In this document: one piece after another, positions 33,264 to 41,887 of the stretch
Numbering within the stretch: position 1 is the stretch's first letter
How the letters are laid out: the number at the start of each line of letters is the position of its first letter
DNA from: Sedimentisphaerales bacterium
GTDB taxonomy: Bacteria > Planctomycetota > Phycisphaerae > Sedimentisphaerales > Anaerohalosphaeraceae
DNA length: 63,728 bases
Reading direction: 5' to 3'
Assembly (NCBI GenBank): GCA_028282905.1
Contig: JANQGW010000008.1
Location: 1 to 63,728, forward strand
Made by a program: the position numbers and the translations under genes
Notes under the pieces: generated by a model
What the model saw: the letters and a program-made list of their open reading frames with translations, nothing else
Database searches by the model: none
Told to the model about the DNA's origin: nothing

Positions 33264-34076
33264 GTGGGCAATATCCTTGATAAAATCATCGCTGACAAAC
33301 GCGTTGAGGTGGCGGCTCAGAAAGAGCGACGGCCGCTGGAACTGGTCAAAGCAGATGCGGCAGGGATGGCTAAGTGCCGGAACTTTTATTCGGCCGTGAC
33401 GAAGAAGCATCCGCGCGGGCTGAATGTGATCGCCGAGGTGAAGAAGGCGTCGCCGTCGGCGGGATTGATCCGGGCGGACTTTGACGCGGTCCAGATCGCT
33501 CAGACGTATGAGCAGTGCGGGGCGGATGCGATCAGTGTGTTGACCGATGAGAAATATTTCCAGGGGAAGCTGGAATATTTAACGGCAGTGAAAGAAGCCG
33601 TGGGGATTCCGGTGCTGCGGAAGGATTTTATTGTTGACGCGTACCAAGTGTATGAAGCGCGGGCGGCGGGTGCAGACGCAATTTTGCTGATCGCCGAGGC
33701 ACTGGCGCCGGCGGATTTGATGGACCTGTTGATTCTGGCCAATGAGCTGACGCTGACGGTATTGATCGAGGTGCATGACGCCGATTCACTGTTGGCGGTG
33801 CGGAGTCTTGTTGGATTTCCGCAGAAGCATTACAGTGTGCTGGGCGTGAATAACCGTGACCTGACGACGATGCAGGTGGATATCAATAATACCGGGCGGC
33901 TGGCGGAACTGGTGGATCAGAAAAATGAGTTGATCGCTGAAAGCGGGATCAAGACGCGGGCCGATGTGGAGAAACTGATCCGCGTCGGTGTTGGCGGGGT
34001 TTTGATCGGCCAGACGTTGTGTGAGAGTGAGCGGATCGAGGATAAGTTCGGCGAGCTGTTTGGCTTAACGCATTAA
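33264..34076 (+). CDS. trpC: Indole-3-glycerol phosphate synthase
   Basis: The fourth enzyme of tryptophan synthesis, a 270-residue TIM barrel. The start is a GTG at 33264. Family motifs are complete: NILDKIIADKRVEV, VIAEVKKASPSAGLI with the catalytic Lys, VLRKDFIVDAYQVYEARAAG (second Lys and Asp), GVNNRDLTTM with the conserved Asn-Arg, IAESGI and GVLIGQTL. No other trp gene is in the window; the gene sits in a pair with a DUF1844 gene. Confidence 0.97.
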   Translation: MGNILDKIIADKRVEVAAQKERRPLELVKADAAGMAKCRNFYSAVTKKHPRGLNVIAEVKKASPSAGLIRADFDAVQIAQTYEQCGADAISVLTDEKYFQGKLEYLTAVKEAVGIPVLRKDFIVDAYQVYEARAAGADAILLIAEALAPADLMDLLILANELTLTVLIEVHDADSLLAVRSLVGFPQKHYSVLGVNNRDLTTMQVDINNTGRLAELVDQKNELIAESGIKTRADVEKLIRVGVGGVLIGQTLCESERIEDKFGELFGLTH

Positions 34077-34159
34077 ACAGGAACCGCAGATTTCGCAGAT
34101 TACACAGATACATTATAGAACCACGGATGTACACTAATAGACACGGATTATCATAATTA

Positions 34160-34217
34160 GGAATCGCCTGACGGCGATAGCTGTTTAAATAGATTCCTCG
34201 GCTTCGCTCGGAATGAC
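34160..34217 (+). repeat. GGAAT...GAATGAC double-hairpin repeat
   Basis: GGAATCGCC-TGAC-GGCGAT, GCTGTTTAAATAGATTCC, TCGGCTTCGCTCGGAATGAC. A CACGGATG-type repeat precedes it at 34082-34146. Confidence 0.75.
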
Positions 34218-34289
34218 AGGTCGCAACTCCGGAATGACGGGTTGCAGTTTGGGATGACGTTGACATTTACTTGAGAATCACACGTTATT

Positions 34290-35114
34290 ATGGACATCGC
34301 TAATATTTTGATTTTGGTTTTGTTTGGGCTTGGGATGGGGCTGCTGGGCGGTCTGCTGGGGATCGGCGGCGCGGTGGTTTTGATTCCGACGCTGACGTTT
34401 TATCTCGGCGAAGACCAGCACCTGTACCAGGCGGCGGCGATGATCTGTATCTTTTTTGTGTCAGGGGCGGCGATGCTCGCGCATAAGAAGGCCAAGGCGA
34501 TCTCGCGGCCGGTGCTGGTGCGGATGATTCCGGGGGCGATCGTGGGGATTGTCGCGGGGGTAGCACTGAGCAACAGTCCTTTGTTTGCGGGTAATCGGGA
34601 TTATCTGCTGTCGCGGCTGTTCGGGGGATTTTTGGTGTATGTGGCGATCTATAACGGGATACGGATGTATCGGGCGGGTAAGGATGTGGACTTGCCGGGC
34701 GATGAGCCGCTACCGTCTGAGATGCAAACGCCGAATACGGTTTTGACGTGTCTGCTGGGGGCTTTTACAGGTGTGGCATCCGGGCTTTTGGGGATGGGGG
34801 CCGGGACGGTGGCAACGCCTTTGCAGCAGTTATTTTTGAAGTCGCCGCTGAAGCGGGCGATGAGTAATTCGGCGGTGCTGATCGTGTGCGTGTCGTGGCT
34901 GGGAGCGATTTATAAAAATGCCACGTTAGGCGAACATGGGATTGATTATGTTGAGTCGCTGAAAATCGCGATTTGTGTGATTCCGGGGGCAATTGTCGGT
35001 GGGCGGATTGGCGGGCACCTCATGCACGCCCTGCCGAAGACGCTGGTGCGGGCGGTGTTTATTGTGGTTTGTATTATCGCGGCGGTGAAGCTGCTGACGG
35101 TGTCGCCGACGTAA
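34290..35114 (+). CDS. TauE/SafE-family membrane permease
   Basis: A 274-residue protein with about eight hydrophobic helices in two halves, each starting with the family's Gly-rich signature (LGGLLGIGGAVVLIP near 22 and VASGLLGMGAGTVATP near 165). Members export sulfite, sulfoacetate or other small organic anions, but the substrate here cannot be told. No ribosome site precedes the ATG at 34290; a TTGACA at 34260 places the -10 region almost on the start codon, so either the message is leaderless or the true start is a little downstream. It is not clustered with sulfur genes. Confidence 0.88.
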   Translation: MDIANILILVLFGLGMGLLGGLLGIGGAVVLIPTLTFYLGEDQHLYQAAAMICIFFVSGAAMLAHKKAKAISRPVLVRMIPGAIVGIVAGVALSNSPLFAGNRDYLLSRLFGGFLVYVAIYNGIRMYRAGKDVDLPGDEPLPSEMQTPNTVLTCLLGAFTGVASGLLGMGAGTVATPLQQLFLKSPLKRAMSNSAVLIVCVSWLGAIYKNATLGEHGIDYVESLKIAICVIPGAIVGGRIGGHLMHALPKTLVRAVFIVVCIIAAVKLLTVSPT

Positions 35115-35192
35115 TGGCGGTTTTACCATGAAGAACATGAAGGGCATGAAGTTTTTTAGAACCACGAATAAACACTAATACACACGAATTCT

Positions 35193-35603
35193 TTAGACGG
35201 GATTATCCGCCTTCGCTTTAGGAGCTACGGCGAGACAGGCGGGATATACAGAATTTTTGGGTACAGGGAGGAAATATAACCAAAGCTTCATCTTGTGAGG
35301 ATTAATTCCGTAGCTTTCCAACATGGCTTTGTCATCATCGCCACACTCGATAAAATCCATGGCTTCAAAGTCATAATCATCATCCTCGTCCAGCGACTCT
35401 GCTAAGAAAATCAAATTCGAGTTTTTTTCGACAATATAAAGGTGCCCGTTTTCAAACGGCTGAAATTCGAATTCCAATCCATGGCCGATATAGTATTGGT
35501 GTTTGGGGAGGCCATTTTTGTCGAAGGCGGAGTTTGAGCTGATGGTTGCGCAACCGGTGAGCAGGAATGTTGACGTGATGAGTATGAGCAGTGTTTTTTT
35601 CAT
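35193..35603 (-). CDS. Small lipoprotein of unknown function
   Basis: A 136-residue product with a clean lipoprotein signal (MKKTLLILITSTF, lipobox LLTGC). The mature part starts with a Ser/Asn-rich linker, has an acidic run (ESLDEDDDYDFEAMDF) and ends in a hydrophobic strand plus an Ala/Lys tail. I recognise no family. It sits alone, preceded on the genome by a CACGAA-type repeat (35123-35195). Confidence 0.6.
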   Translation of the reverse strand: MKKTLLILITSTFLLTGCATISSNSAFDKNGLPKHQYYIGHGLEFEFQPFENGHLYIVEKNSNLIFLAESLDEDDDYDFEAMDFIECGDDDKAMLESYGINPHKMKLWLYFLPVPKNSVYPACLAVAPKAKADNPV

Positions 35604-35671
35604 GGCGATCCCTTTTTTGCGTTTTTGTGTTTCATTATTTCGATAGCAGCAGTAATCTTTACATTGAGAAC

Positions 35672-35703
35672 AAACCCCGGCAAGCGGGTTGCCGGGGCTA
35701 AAC
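35672..35703 (+). repeat. AACCCCGGCAA hairpin repeat
   Basis: The best-paired copy: CCCCGGCAA-GCGGG-TTGCCGGGG followed by CTAAACTTTTT. It lies between two minus-strand genes; the T-run is on the plus strand, so it is not an obvious terminator for them. Confidence 0.65.
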
Positions 35704-35722
35704 TTTTTGGTTATGTTGAAGC

Positions 35723-36331
35723 CTATTGAATAGTCGCGGTGAGAATCAGGAAGGTGACGGATTCATCATCCTGGACGGCGCCGGCGATGACGGGTTTGCC
35801 GGAGCGGAGGTTTACCACTCCTTCCCAGTCAAAGGAATAGGTTCTGGGCGGGCCGTAATCGGCTTCTTCTGCGAATGAAGCGGAAAATTCGTATTCCAGC
35901 CTAAGCCCCATATGACTCATCAAAGCTATTGCGCTGAATGTAGTTCCATTTTCGAAACCATCGTAGCTGACGGAATTATCAGTTTCGGTTTTGATGAAAA
36001 TCGTATTTCGATTTTGAACGAGCGAACGGTGATTGTGCGTTGTGGTCACTTTGGCACCGGCGAGAATTCCGGCTTTTTTCGGGTCGGTCAGGCAGGCGGC
36101 GATTTTTAAGGGGGATATGCCGTCGGAGGAACCACCGATGGGCTTAACGCCCACTTCTGCCAGTGCTTTGGTGGAAACCCGGACGACAAACGCCTCGACC
36201 AGCACCGAGGTATTGGTGAACGGGTCGGCGGGTTTGGCGGCCTTGCGGACTTTTACAGCTTCCGCACTGAAACCGCTTGATACACAGACTGCACAGACTA
36301 ACACGATAACGATACTTTTTTTGAATAACAT
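35723..36331 (-). CDS. Secreted protein of unknown function
   Basis: A 202-residue product with a Sec signal peptide (MLFKKSIVIVLVCAV...FSAEA). The mature part begins with a basic KVRKAAKP linker, then alternates short strands (SVLVEAFVVRVSTKAL, SVSYDGF, RTYSFDWEGVVNL, SVTFLILTATIQ). The first strand pair resembles the start of secretin-type beta regions (VEAFVVEV...), but no channel domain follows, so I do not assign it. No transmembrane helix apart from the signal. Confidence 0.6.
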   Translation of the reverse strand: MLFKKSIVIVLVCAVCVSSGFSAEAVKVRKAAKPADPFTNTSVLVEAFVVRVSTKALAEVGVKPIGGSSDGISPLKIAACLTDPKKAGILAGAKVTTTHNHRSLVQNRNTIFIKTETDNSVSYDGFENGTTFSAIALMSHMGLRLEYEFSASFAEEADYGPPRTYSFDWEGVVNLRSGKPVIAGAVQDDESVTFLILTATIQ

Positions 36332-36360
36332 TAGGGCCTCCTGTTTTGTGTCATATTAAC

Positions 36361-36642
36361 TTATTCAAATTCACGAAAATGATGGTCGCCTTCGACAGGA
36401 CATTTTGTTCCTTTTTTGGAAGGCATCGCACCACAATCAGCACACACTATAATTGAAGTGCCACTACTTTTTTTGAAGTGGTGATCACCTTCCACAGGGC
36501 ATTTTGATGCTCGACCCGCCACGATACCACAGTCAATACAATAAATAACCGGGCCTCGAGCTCCACTCAACTTGTAGTCCGGTATCTGCTGACAGCCTGC
36601 GAGTGTTATCAGGAGGATGGTAATTGCGATGCCGTTTTTCAT
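36361..36642 (-). CDS. Lipoprotein with two zinc-ribbon-like repeats
   Basis: A 93-residue lipoprotein (lipobox LAGC near residue 17). The mature part has two nearly identical modules: YCIDCGIVAGRASKCPVEGDHHF and VCADCGAMPSKKGTKCPVEGDHHF in shortened form CxxCG-N8-CPVEGDHHF. Each has three Cys and two His, enough to bind one zinc, so this is probably a small metal-binding lipoprotein. A tandem duplication inside the gene is clear. Family unknown. Confidence 0.65.
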   Translation of the reverse strand: MKNGIAITILLITLAGCQQIPDYKLSGARGPVIYCIDCGIVAGRASKCPVEGDHHFKKSSGTSIIVCADCGAMPSKKGTKCPVEGDHHFREFE

Positions 36643-36662
36643 GGGTTCTCCTTTTTGAAATC

Positions 36663-36938
36663 TTATTCGAATGTGGTATTTGTGGGGTATTCGGTTTCAG
36701 GCGGGTTGGGCGGCTGAAATTGAGTGACCGTCTGATTTGTGGATGAGTTTTTCCATGCGACGATAATGGATTTGATGATTCCCCAGCCGATTAGTGCGGG
36801 AAGGACGCCGAGGATCGGCGGCAGTGTGAAATTGGCCTTACAGCCCAAAAAGATACCCGGTATGCCGAGCAGCAGGAATATTCCTCCCAGAACAATCGCC
36901 ATGACCGCACAGATTTTGTCAAACAGATTCATTCGCAT
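36663..36938 (-). CDS. Small two-helix membrane protein
   Basis: The ATG at 36938 follows AAGGAGG at ideal distance; a longer frame from 37007 would overlap the upstream gene. The 91-residue product has two hydrophobic helices (about residues 8-31 and 38-62) and a Pro/Asn/Thr-rich soluble tail. Family unknown. It is 40 bp downstream of another membrane protein gene with which it probably forms a pair. Confidence 0.6.
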   Translation of the reverse strand: MRMNLFDKICAVMAIVLGGIFLLLGIPGIFLGCKANFTLPPILGVLPALIGWGIIKSIIVAWKNSSTNQTVTQFQPPNPPETEYPTNTTFE

Positions 36939-36978
36939 TGTGATACCTCCTTTTTCGTTTAGCGATATTTCATTTTCT

Positions 36979-37389
36979 TTAAGCGATTCCAAACAGTTGG
37001 CGGACATCGGGGCGGGTCAGGACTCGGTACTGCCAGAATGTCAAGGCAAACACAAGCACTCCCACCGCCAGGCCGATTTCCTTTCCGGTGTGGCCGACTT
37101 TTTGGCCAAAAACTGTCACGTCGAGAGGACCTGATACGCCCATGAGTATTATCACCACAACCGGCACCAGAATCAGGGCGATCCAGATAAAAACAAGGGC
37201 ACAGGTTCGCCATCCGGGACGCAGGTTTAGCAAGCCCGGGCCAATGAACAGTCCCAACACGCCTAAGTTTAAATTGATCCGGCCATTCATCAGCGAGACG
37301 GCTACCTCTATGACGGAAAATACTCCGCTGATGATAAACAACCATGCAACAATTTTCAATGAAATCGGTATATCCGGCTTTGAATCCAT
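36979..37389 (-). CDS. Four-helix membrane protein of unknown function
   Basis: A 136-residue protein with about four hydrophobic segments (near residues 11-33, 40-55, 62-85 and 104-122), starting MDSKPDIPISLKIVAWLF with a GGAGG site upstream. It is probably cotranscribed with the next gene (36663-36938). No family recognised. Confidence 0.65.
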   Translation of the reverse strand: MDSKPDIPISLKIVAWLFIISGVFSVIEVAVSLMNGRINLNLGVLGLFIGPGLLNLRPGWRTCALVFIWIALILVPVVVIILMGVSGPLDVTVFGQKVGHTGKEIGLAVGVLVFALTFWQYRVLTRPDVRQLFGIA

Positions 37390-37410
37390 CTATGAACCTC
37401 CTTATGGCAT

Positions 37411-37447
37411 AAAAAATCCCGTGTCTGCTCTTACAGACGCGGGATTT
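37411..37447 (-). terminator. Intrinsic terminator for the cyclophilin gene
   Basis: AAATCCCGTGTCTG pairs with CAGACGCGGGATTT around CTCTTA, with T-runs on both sides; on the minus strand the run is TTTTTT. It ends transcripts from 37595-38101 before the next minus-strand gene. A second G/C-rich hairpin (CTCCCCC-TTTTCA-GGGGGAG) lies at 37565-37588. Confidence 0.7.
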
Positions 37448-37594
37448 TGGATTCTGTTACATGATTTTTTTGATTTTAGGCATCTATTTGCCTTTTCTCC
37501 TTTTGAATGAGGGGTGGCCGCAGTCCGGGGTGGTTGAGCCTCACCCCCTCCCCCCTTCGGGGTACTCCCCCTTTTCAGGGGGAGAGTTTTATGA

Positions 37595-38101
37595 CTACTG
37601 GACGACTTTGGCGGAGAGGATCTCTACCGGTTCTGCGGGGACGTCGTCGTAGTGGCCCTGGCTGGTTGTTTTGACGGCGGCGATCGCGTCCACCACATCG
37701 AGCCCATCGATGACCTTGCCGAAGACGGCGTAGCCGATGCCGCGGGGTGATGGATCACGGAAATCGAGGAAGTCGTTGTCGGCGTGGTTGATGAAGAACT
37801 GGCTGGTGGCACTGTCCGGGTCGGCGGTGCGGGCCATGGCGAGTGTGCCGCGTTCGTTCTTGAGGCCGTTGGCCGCTTCGTTGACGATGGGGTCGTTATT
37901 CGGCTTGGAGTTGAGGTCTTTGTCCATGCCGCCGCCCTGGATCATGAAGCCGCTGATGACGCGGTGAAAGACGGTGCCGGCGTAGAAGCCGTCGTTGACG
38001 TATTCGACGAAATTTTTGACTGAGATCGGGGCCGCTTCGTCATCGAGTTCGATGAGCAGGTCGCCGAGGGTTGTTTTCATTTCTACTTTGGTATTGGCCA
38101 T
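37595..38101 (-). CDS. Cyclophilin-type peptidyl-prolyl isomerase (cytoplasmic)
   Basis: A 168-residue cyclophilin without a signal peptide, catalysing cis-trans isomerisation of prolyl bonds. Core motifs are [22 protein letters not shown] (catalytic Phe-His-Arg), [18 protein letters not shown] and [11 protein letters not shown]. Length and motifs are those of bacterial PpiB. A paralogue with a signal peptide and extra Cys-rich tail lies just upstream. Confidence 0.94.
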   Translation of the reverse strand: MANTKVEMKTTLGDLLIELDDEAAPISVKNFVEYVNDGFYAGTVFHRVISGFMIQGGGMDKDLNSKPNNDPIVNEAANGLKNERGTLAMARTADPDSATSQFFINHADNDFLDFRDPSPRGIGYAVFGKVIDGLDVVDAIAAVKTTSQGHYDDVPAEPVEILSAKVVQ

Positions 38102-38222
38102 GTTTGTCTCCTGATTCGAAACCGCGGATTACGCGGATTAACACAGATTACTAATTTATAAAAACCGCTAATGCACGCAAATTAACGCTAATGAAGGGGC
38201 AGCAGTGTAGTGTTGTCACATA

Positions 38223-39308
38223 TTAGCGACCGCTGCAACCGCAGCCAGTCTTGGGAGCTTCGGCAGCGGGCTTTACGGGTTTGGCGGCTTTCTTGCTGCC
38301 GCAGCCGCAGCCAGTCTTGGGAGCATCGGCCGCGGGCTTGTCGGATTTTTTGCTGCAACCGCAACCTTGTTTCGGACATTTCTTGGTGCAGGTTTCTTTG
38401 CTCGGACACTTATCACAGTCTTTTTTGCACTCGGCCTGCTTGTCGCAGGTTTTAGCACAGCCGCAGCCCTTTTTGGCAACTTTGCAGCATTTACAATCTT
38501 CGCCGCAGCACTTGCCGTCTTTGCAGCAGGTGCAGTCTTCCTTGGTGCATTTGCCGTCTTTGCAGCAAGAGGCTTTCTTCGGACAGTTCTTGGTGCAAGT
38601 TGCTTTGTCGGGGCACTTGTCGCAGTCTTTTTTGCATTCAGCCTGCTTGTCACAGGCTTTAGCACAGCCGCAGCCCTTCTTGGCGGCGTCGGCTGACTTG
38701 CAACACTTGCCGTCGGTGCCGCAGCAGGCGCCGGCTTTTTTGTTGGCGACGGTGACGGATTTGATGGTAACTGTTTTCACAGGTACATCGCCGGGCTTGC
38801 GAGTGGCGCCGGCGGCGATGGCATCAACCACATCCATGCCTTTGACGACCTTGCCGAAGACGGCATAGCCGATACCGCGAGGGGAAGGATCACGGAAATC
38901 GAGAAATGTATTATCCACATGATTGATAAAGAACTGGCTGGTGGCGCTGTGCGGGTTACCGGTGCGGGCCATAGCGATGGTGCCGCGTTTGTTTTTGAGG
39001 CCGTTGGAGGCTTCATTTTTGATCGGGGCCTTGGTGGGCTTTTTCTGCATGTTCGCGGTCATGCCGCCGCCCTGGATCATGAAGCCCTTGATGACACGGT
39101 GGAAGATGGTGTCGCTGTAGAAGCCATCCTTGGTATAGGACAGGAAATTTTTGACGGTGACCGGGGCCTTTTCGGCGTTCAGTTCGACCCAGATGTCACC
39201 TTTGCTGGTGGCAATCTTGACGACCGGATTTTTGGCGGTTTCGGCGGCCTGGACGAAGCTCATGACTGAAAATACGCACAGTACGGCTAATAAAGCGATT
39301 CGTTTCAT
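38223..39308 (-). CDS. Secreted cyclophilin with metallothionein-like Cys-rich tail
   Basis: A 361-residue protein from the ATG at 39308 (AGGAG 6 bp upstream; a TTG two codons earlier overlaps the site). A Sec signal peptide ends in VQAAE. Residues about 25-195 are a complete cyclophilin ([34 protein letters not shown]). The last 165 residues are unlike any normal cyclophilin: dense CxxC, CC and CxC motifs on a Lys/Asp background, with two copies of a [23 protein letters not shown] unit (written with a gap) and three CGC(G/S) blocks near the end. This should bind many metal ions outside the cytoplasm. Metal, partners and purpose are unknown. Confidence 0.88.
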   Translation of the reverse strand: MKRIALLAVLCVFSVMSFVQAAETAKNPVVKIATSKGDIWVELNAEKAPVTVKNFLSYTKDGFYSDTIFHRVIKGFMIQGGGMTANMQKKPTKAPIKNEASNGLKNKRGTIAMARTGNPHSATSQFFINHVDNTFLDFRDPSPRGIGYAVFGKVVKGMDVVDAIAAGATRKPGDVPVKTVTIKSVTVANKKAGACCGTDGKCCKSADAAKKGCGCAKACDKQAECKKDCDKCPDKATCTKNCPKKASCCKDGKCTKEDCTCCKDGKCCGEDCKCCKVAKKGCGCAKTCDKQAECKKDCDKCPSKETCTKKCPKQGCGCSKKSDKPAADAPKTGCGCGSKKAAKPVKPAAEAPKTGCGCSGR

Positions 39309-39510
39309 TTTCAACTCCTGTTGTCTTGTATTGTTGTTTGCATTTTAAAAACGGCCTGTATTTTACCGTCGATGGGTGGAGATGTCAAAGATAACCACGG
39401 AAGACATGGAATGGCACGGAAAGATAATGATTTAACCGCCGAGGACACTGATGACACCGATTTTTGACAGGATTAACGGGATTAACACGGATTTAGGGCA
39501 CAGGGGGGGG

Positions 39511-39541
39511 GAAATCAGTTCGGCTGCGCCGAAGTGATTTT
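39511..39541 (+). repeat. Minimal cloverleaf repeat
   Basis: GAAATCA-GTTCGGC-TGC-GCCGAAG-TGATTTT: only the closing stem and the terminal hairpin remain, after the usual GGGCACAGGG leader. A CACGGAAG-type repeat precedes it (39392-39490). Confidence 0.65.
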
Positions 39542-39568
39542 GTTGGAATGTATAATGTGAATTGCTTT

Positions 39569-40297
39569 TCAGCTTGCTTTGGGTTTTCGGGAGAATTTGA
39601 ATACGGCCCAGGAGATTCCTATTGCTGAGGCGATGCCGAAGAGGGCTGTGGCGACGTCGGGCCACCAGACGGTGCGGCCGAAGATGGGACTGGTGCCTTT
39701 GATGAGAGCCAGCAGGAGTAATGGGACCGCGGCGGCGTAGGCGAGCCAGCGGGAGGTGCCGATTTTGACGGGGGTATAGCGTTCGGCGTGCTGAATCCAG
39801 ATGAGGGCGAAGGCGGTGTAGGCGGTCAGGTGGAAGGCGGTGTTAAAATAGTACTCCGGGTACAGCGTCAACAGGCTGGACAGGTTGGAAACGACGAAGA
39901 CAAAGACTGCCGAAGCGGTCAGCAGGGATGACCAGAAGCCAAAAAATGACAGGATGCCGAGAGCAAGGGCGATACCGAATAAATTGGCGATGAAATCGAG
40001 GACTTCCGGGTTGCGTCCGACAAAGCCCTGCAAAAATTCATCGGCGGCTCCATAAGCCGTCACGACCGCGAGTAAAATCCAGATTTTTTTACGTTTCCAA
40101 TTGACTTTTTGATAAGGGCTGATGGCAAACCAGATGAGGAAAGCCAAGGCAAAGTAGGCCATGACGTGCATGGTTTTGTCGCTCATGCCGCTTTGTTTGG
40201 CAATCGTCCGCACGGGGGTATGGGTCAAATAAAAAATGACCGGCCAGTAGATGCCGAGGGCGATGAGGACTGATTTGTGGCGTCGTAATAGTTTCAT
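39569..40297 (-). CDS. VanZ-like family membrane protein
   Basis: A 242-residue membrane protein with about seven helices. The VanZ family pattern is present in the first half: DKTMHVMAYFALAFL with the conserved Asp/Lys...His, then AADEFLQGFVGRNPEVLDFIANLFG, which holds the conserved Asp-Glu...Gln and Asp...Asn-Gly-like motifs. The second half adds three to four more helices. VanZ relatives are linked to teicoplanin resistance, but most, like this one, have no assigned role and the family may act on cell-envelope lipids. Confidence 0.82.
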   Translation of the reverse strand: MKLLRRHKSVLIALGIYWPVIFYLTHTPVRTIAKQSGMSDKTMHVMAYFALAFLIWFAISPYQKVNWKRKKIWILLAVVTAYGAADEFLQGFVGRNPEVLDFIANLFGIALALGILSFFGFWSSLLTASAVFVFVVSNLSSLLTLYPEYYFNTAFHLTAYTAFALIWIQHAERYTPVKIGTSRWLAYAAAVPLLLLALIKGTSPIFGRTVWWPDVATALFGIASAIGISWAVFKFSRKPKAS

Positions 40298-40359
40298 ATT
40301 TTGATCAAACCGACCCGTGATCGGCTTGAAATATTAAAATGTAAACATCAAATAATTAA

Positions 40360-40450
40360 GGAATCCCGCCCCGGATCGGTGTCCGGGGTGACAATACTGC
40401 GCCGGGATAGCTGTTTAAGTTACTTGCGGGCGAGACGCCCGCGTTCCCAT
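40360..40450 (+). repeat. Composite hairpin repeats
   Basis: GGAATCCCGCCCCGGATC...GTCCGGGGTGAC, then TGCGCCGGGATAGCTGTTTAA (a mixed copy of the GGAAT family), then TACTTGCGGGCGAGACGCCCGCGTTCCCAT read over 40421-40450, which recurs at 41857-41886. Confidence 0.65.
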
Positions 40451-40536
40451 TTTTTATCGGCAAAAAACACTGCCGGCAAGACTGGAAAACTGAGAAAATT
40501 CATCCCTTTCTCGGTGGACGAAGCACCACCCTACAC

Positions 40537-41601
40537 CTAAAAATTCTGCTCCGGCGGGGTTGTCGGCGTATTGGGATACGGGTTTATCGGTGCGGGCGGG
40601 TCGGTTGGGGCTGTCGGCGGATTCATCATGCTGGGAGCAATTTCGTTCTCGGGCGGCGGAAAGACGTTGAACCGCGGGCCGAACTGGGCAAAGAAAATGG
40701 CTGAATAGGCTCGACGCCAGACCAGCAGCGGCAGCAGCGCTACAGTGCCGATATAGGGAATCATGAAGATAATGCCGATGCCGCACATGCAACAGGAGCC
40801 CATGATAATCATCATTGTCATGGCTCCCAAGGCAAGCCCGACGACAATGATAAACAGTAAATACAGGATAAATTCGCTCAGATTGGCTTTGGCGAGTTTC
40901 CAGAACCGACGCCAGCCTTCGGTCACCGTATCTCCATTAACAAACATGACGGGAACGACGAAATCAATCGTCAATGTTTTGATGACACCGAAAACCAAGG
41001 CTACCACGGCAAATACCAACCCGATCAAAACCGCTGTGATGATCGGTGTGGGGGTAATTGTTTTGAATTCTGATTGTATCAATGGTTTCATTATAAAAAA
41101 AAGCGGTGTCGCCAGTGCCAGGGCTATGATCGCAAAGCTGGATCCCAATAGCAGTCGAAATCGAAACAGGCTGTTGGCCTGTCGGGCGTAGCGTTTCCAT
41201 GGATAAACCACTTCGCCTTTGTTGTGGGCGACGCAGTGCAGGAACATGAACTGTCCGCGGCTTCTGAGCCAGGTGAACACGACTACCAGCACGATGACGA
41301 CCAATGCCACACCGATCACGATGCTGAGAATGAGGGGGAGGTTGGCGAGCATTTCTTCTTTGAAAGAGTGGAATTCCTGCTGGAAGTCGCCAGTGCCGGT
41401 ACCTCCTCCGCCACCTCCGCCACCACCGCCGCTATAATTGAAATTGCCACCTCCACCTTCACCCAATGTAGCCAGCCAGGCACCGAAGCCGATGGCGAAC
41501 CATTTGCTGAGATCGAATGGACGAAAGAGAATTTTCTGGGTTTCTTCGATGGCCGCGGCGACCGGTTCGATGATACTGATCTTTCTGGGCTGGGTTTCCA
41601 T
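40537..41601 (-). CDS. Polytopic membrane protein with Gly-rich loop
   Basis: A 354-residue membrane protein starting after an AGGAG site. The N-terminus (IIEPVAAAIEETQKILFRPFDLSKWFAIGFGAWLA) is a pattern I associate with uncharacterised proteins of this type in Planctomycetes and archaea. A run of about ten Gly follows, then five to six hydrophobic helices, including LTIDFVVPVMFVNG and GWRRFWKLAKAN between them, and a Pro/Asn/Thr-rich cytoplasmic or periplasmic tail. No catalytic motif is visible. Function unknown. Confidence 0.72.
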   Translation of the reverse strand: METQPRKISIIEPVAAAIEETQKILFRPFDLSKWFAIGFGAWLATLGEGGGGNFNYSGGGGGGGGGGTGTGDFQQEFHSFKEEMLANLPLILSIVIGVALVVIVLVVVFTWLRSRGQFMFLHCVAHNKGEVVYPWKRYARQANSLFRFRLLLGSSFAIIALALATPLFFIMKPLIQSEFKTITPTPIITAVLIGLVFAVVALVFGVIKTLTIDFVVPVMFVNGDTVTEGWRRFWKLAKANLSEFILYLLFIIVVGLALGAMTMMIIMGSCCMCGIGIIFMIPYIGTVALLPLLVWRRAYSAIFFAQFGPRFNVFPPPENEIAPSMMNPPTAPTDPPAPINPYPNTPTTPPEQNF

Positions 41602-41726
41602 GTAACGGCTCCTGTTTTTAAATTCTCCCTGATTATCCGCTCTTTCGAGTACTTATAGCAATTTGACAACATTCCTGAGAGATGTCAAACTGCCAAGCTA
41701 AACGCCAATCCATTCTATATCGCACT

Positions 41727-41886
41727 GGATGCCGGATTAAATCCGGCATGACAGACACACGCCATTATTGATGCGACGAGCAATACAACCGTTCTGCTAA
41801 GACTGATCACAGGGCCGACGCATCGTGTCGCTATCGCTCCACGCTTCTGTTTCAATTACTTGCGGGCGAGACGCCCGCGGTCCCAT
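41727..41886 (+). repeat. Cluster of short repeats
   Basis: GGATGCCGGATTAAATCCGGCATGAC (hairpin; 41727-41752), the second copy of the GCGTCGTGTCGCTATCGCTC repeat (about 41819-41848) and the second copy of CTTGCGGGCGAGACGCCCGC (41857-41886), lying directly at the 3' end of hisF. Confidence 0.65.
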
Positions 41887-41887
41887 G

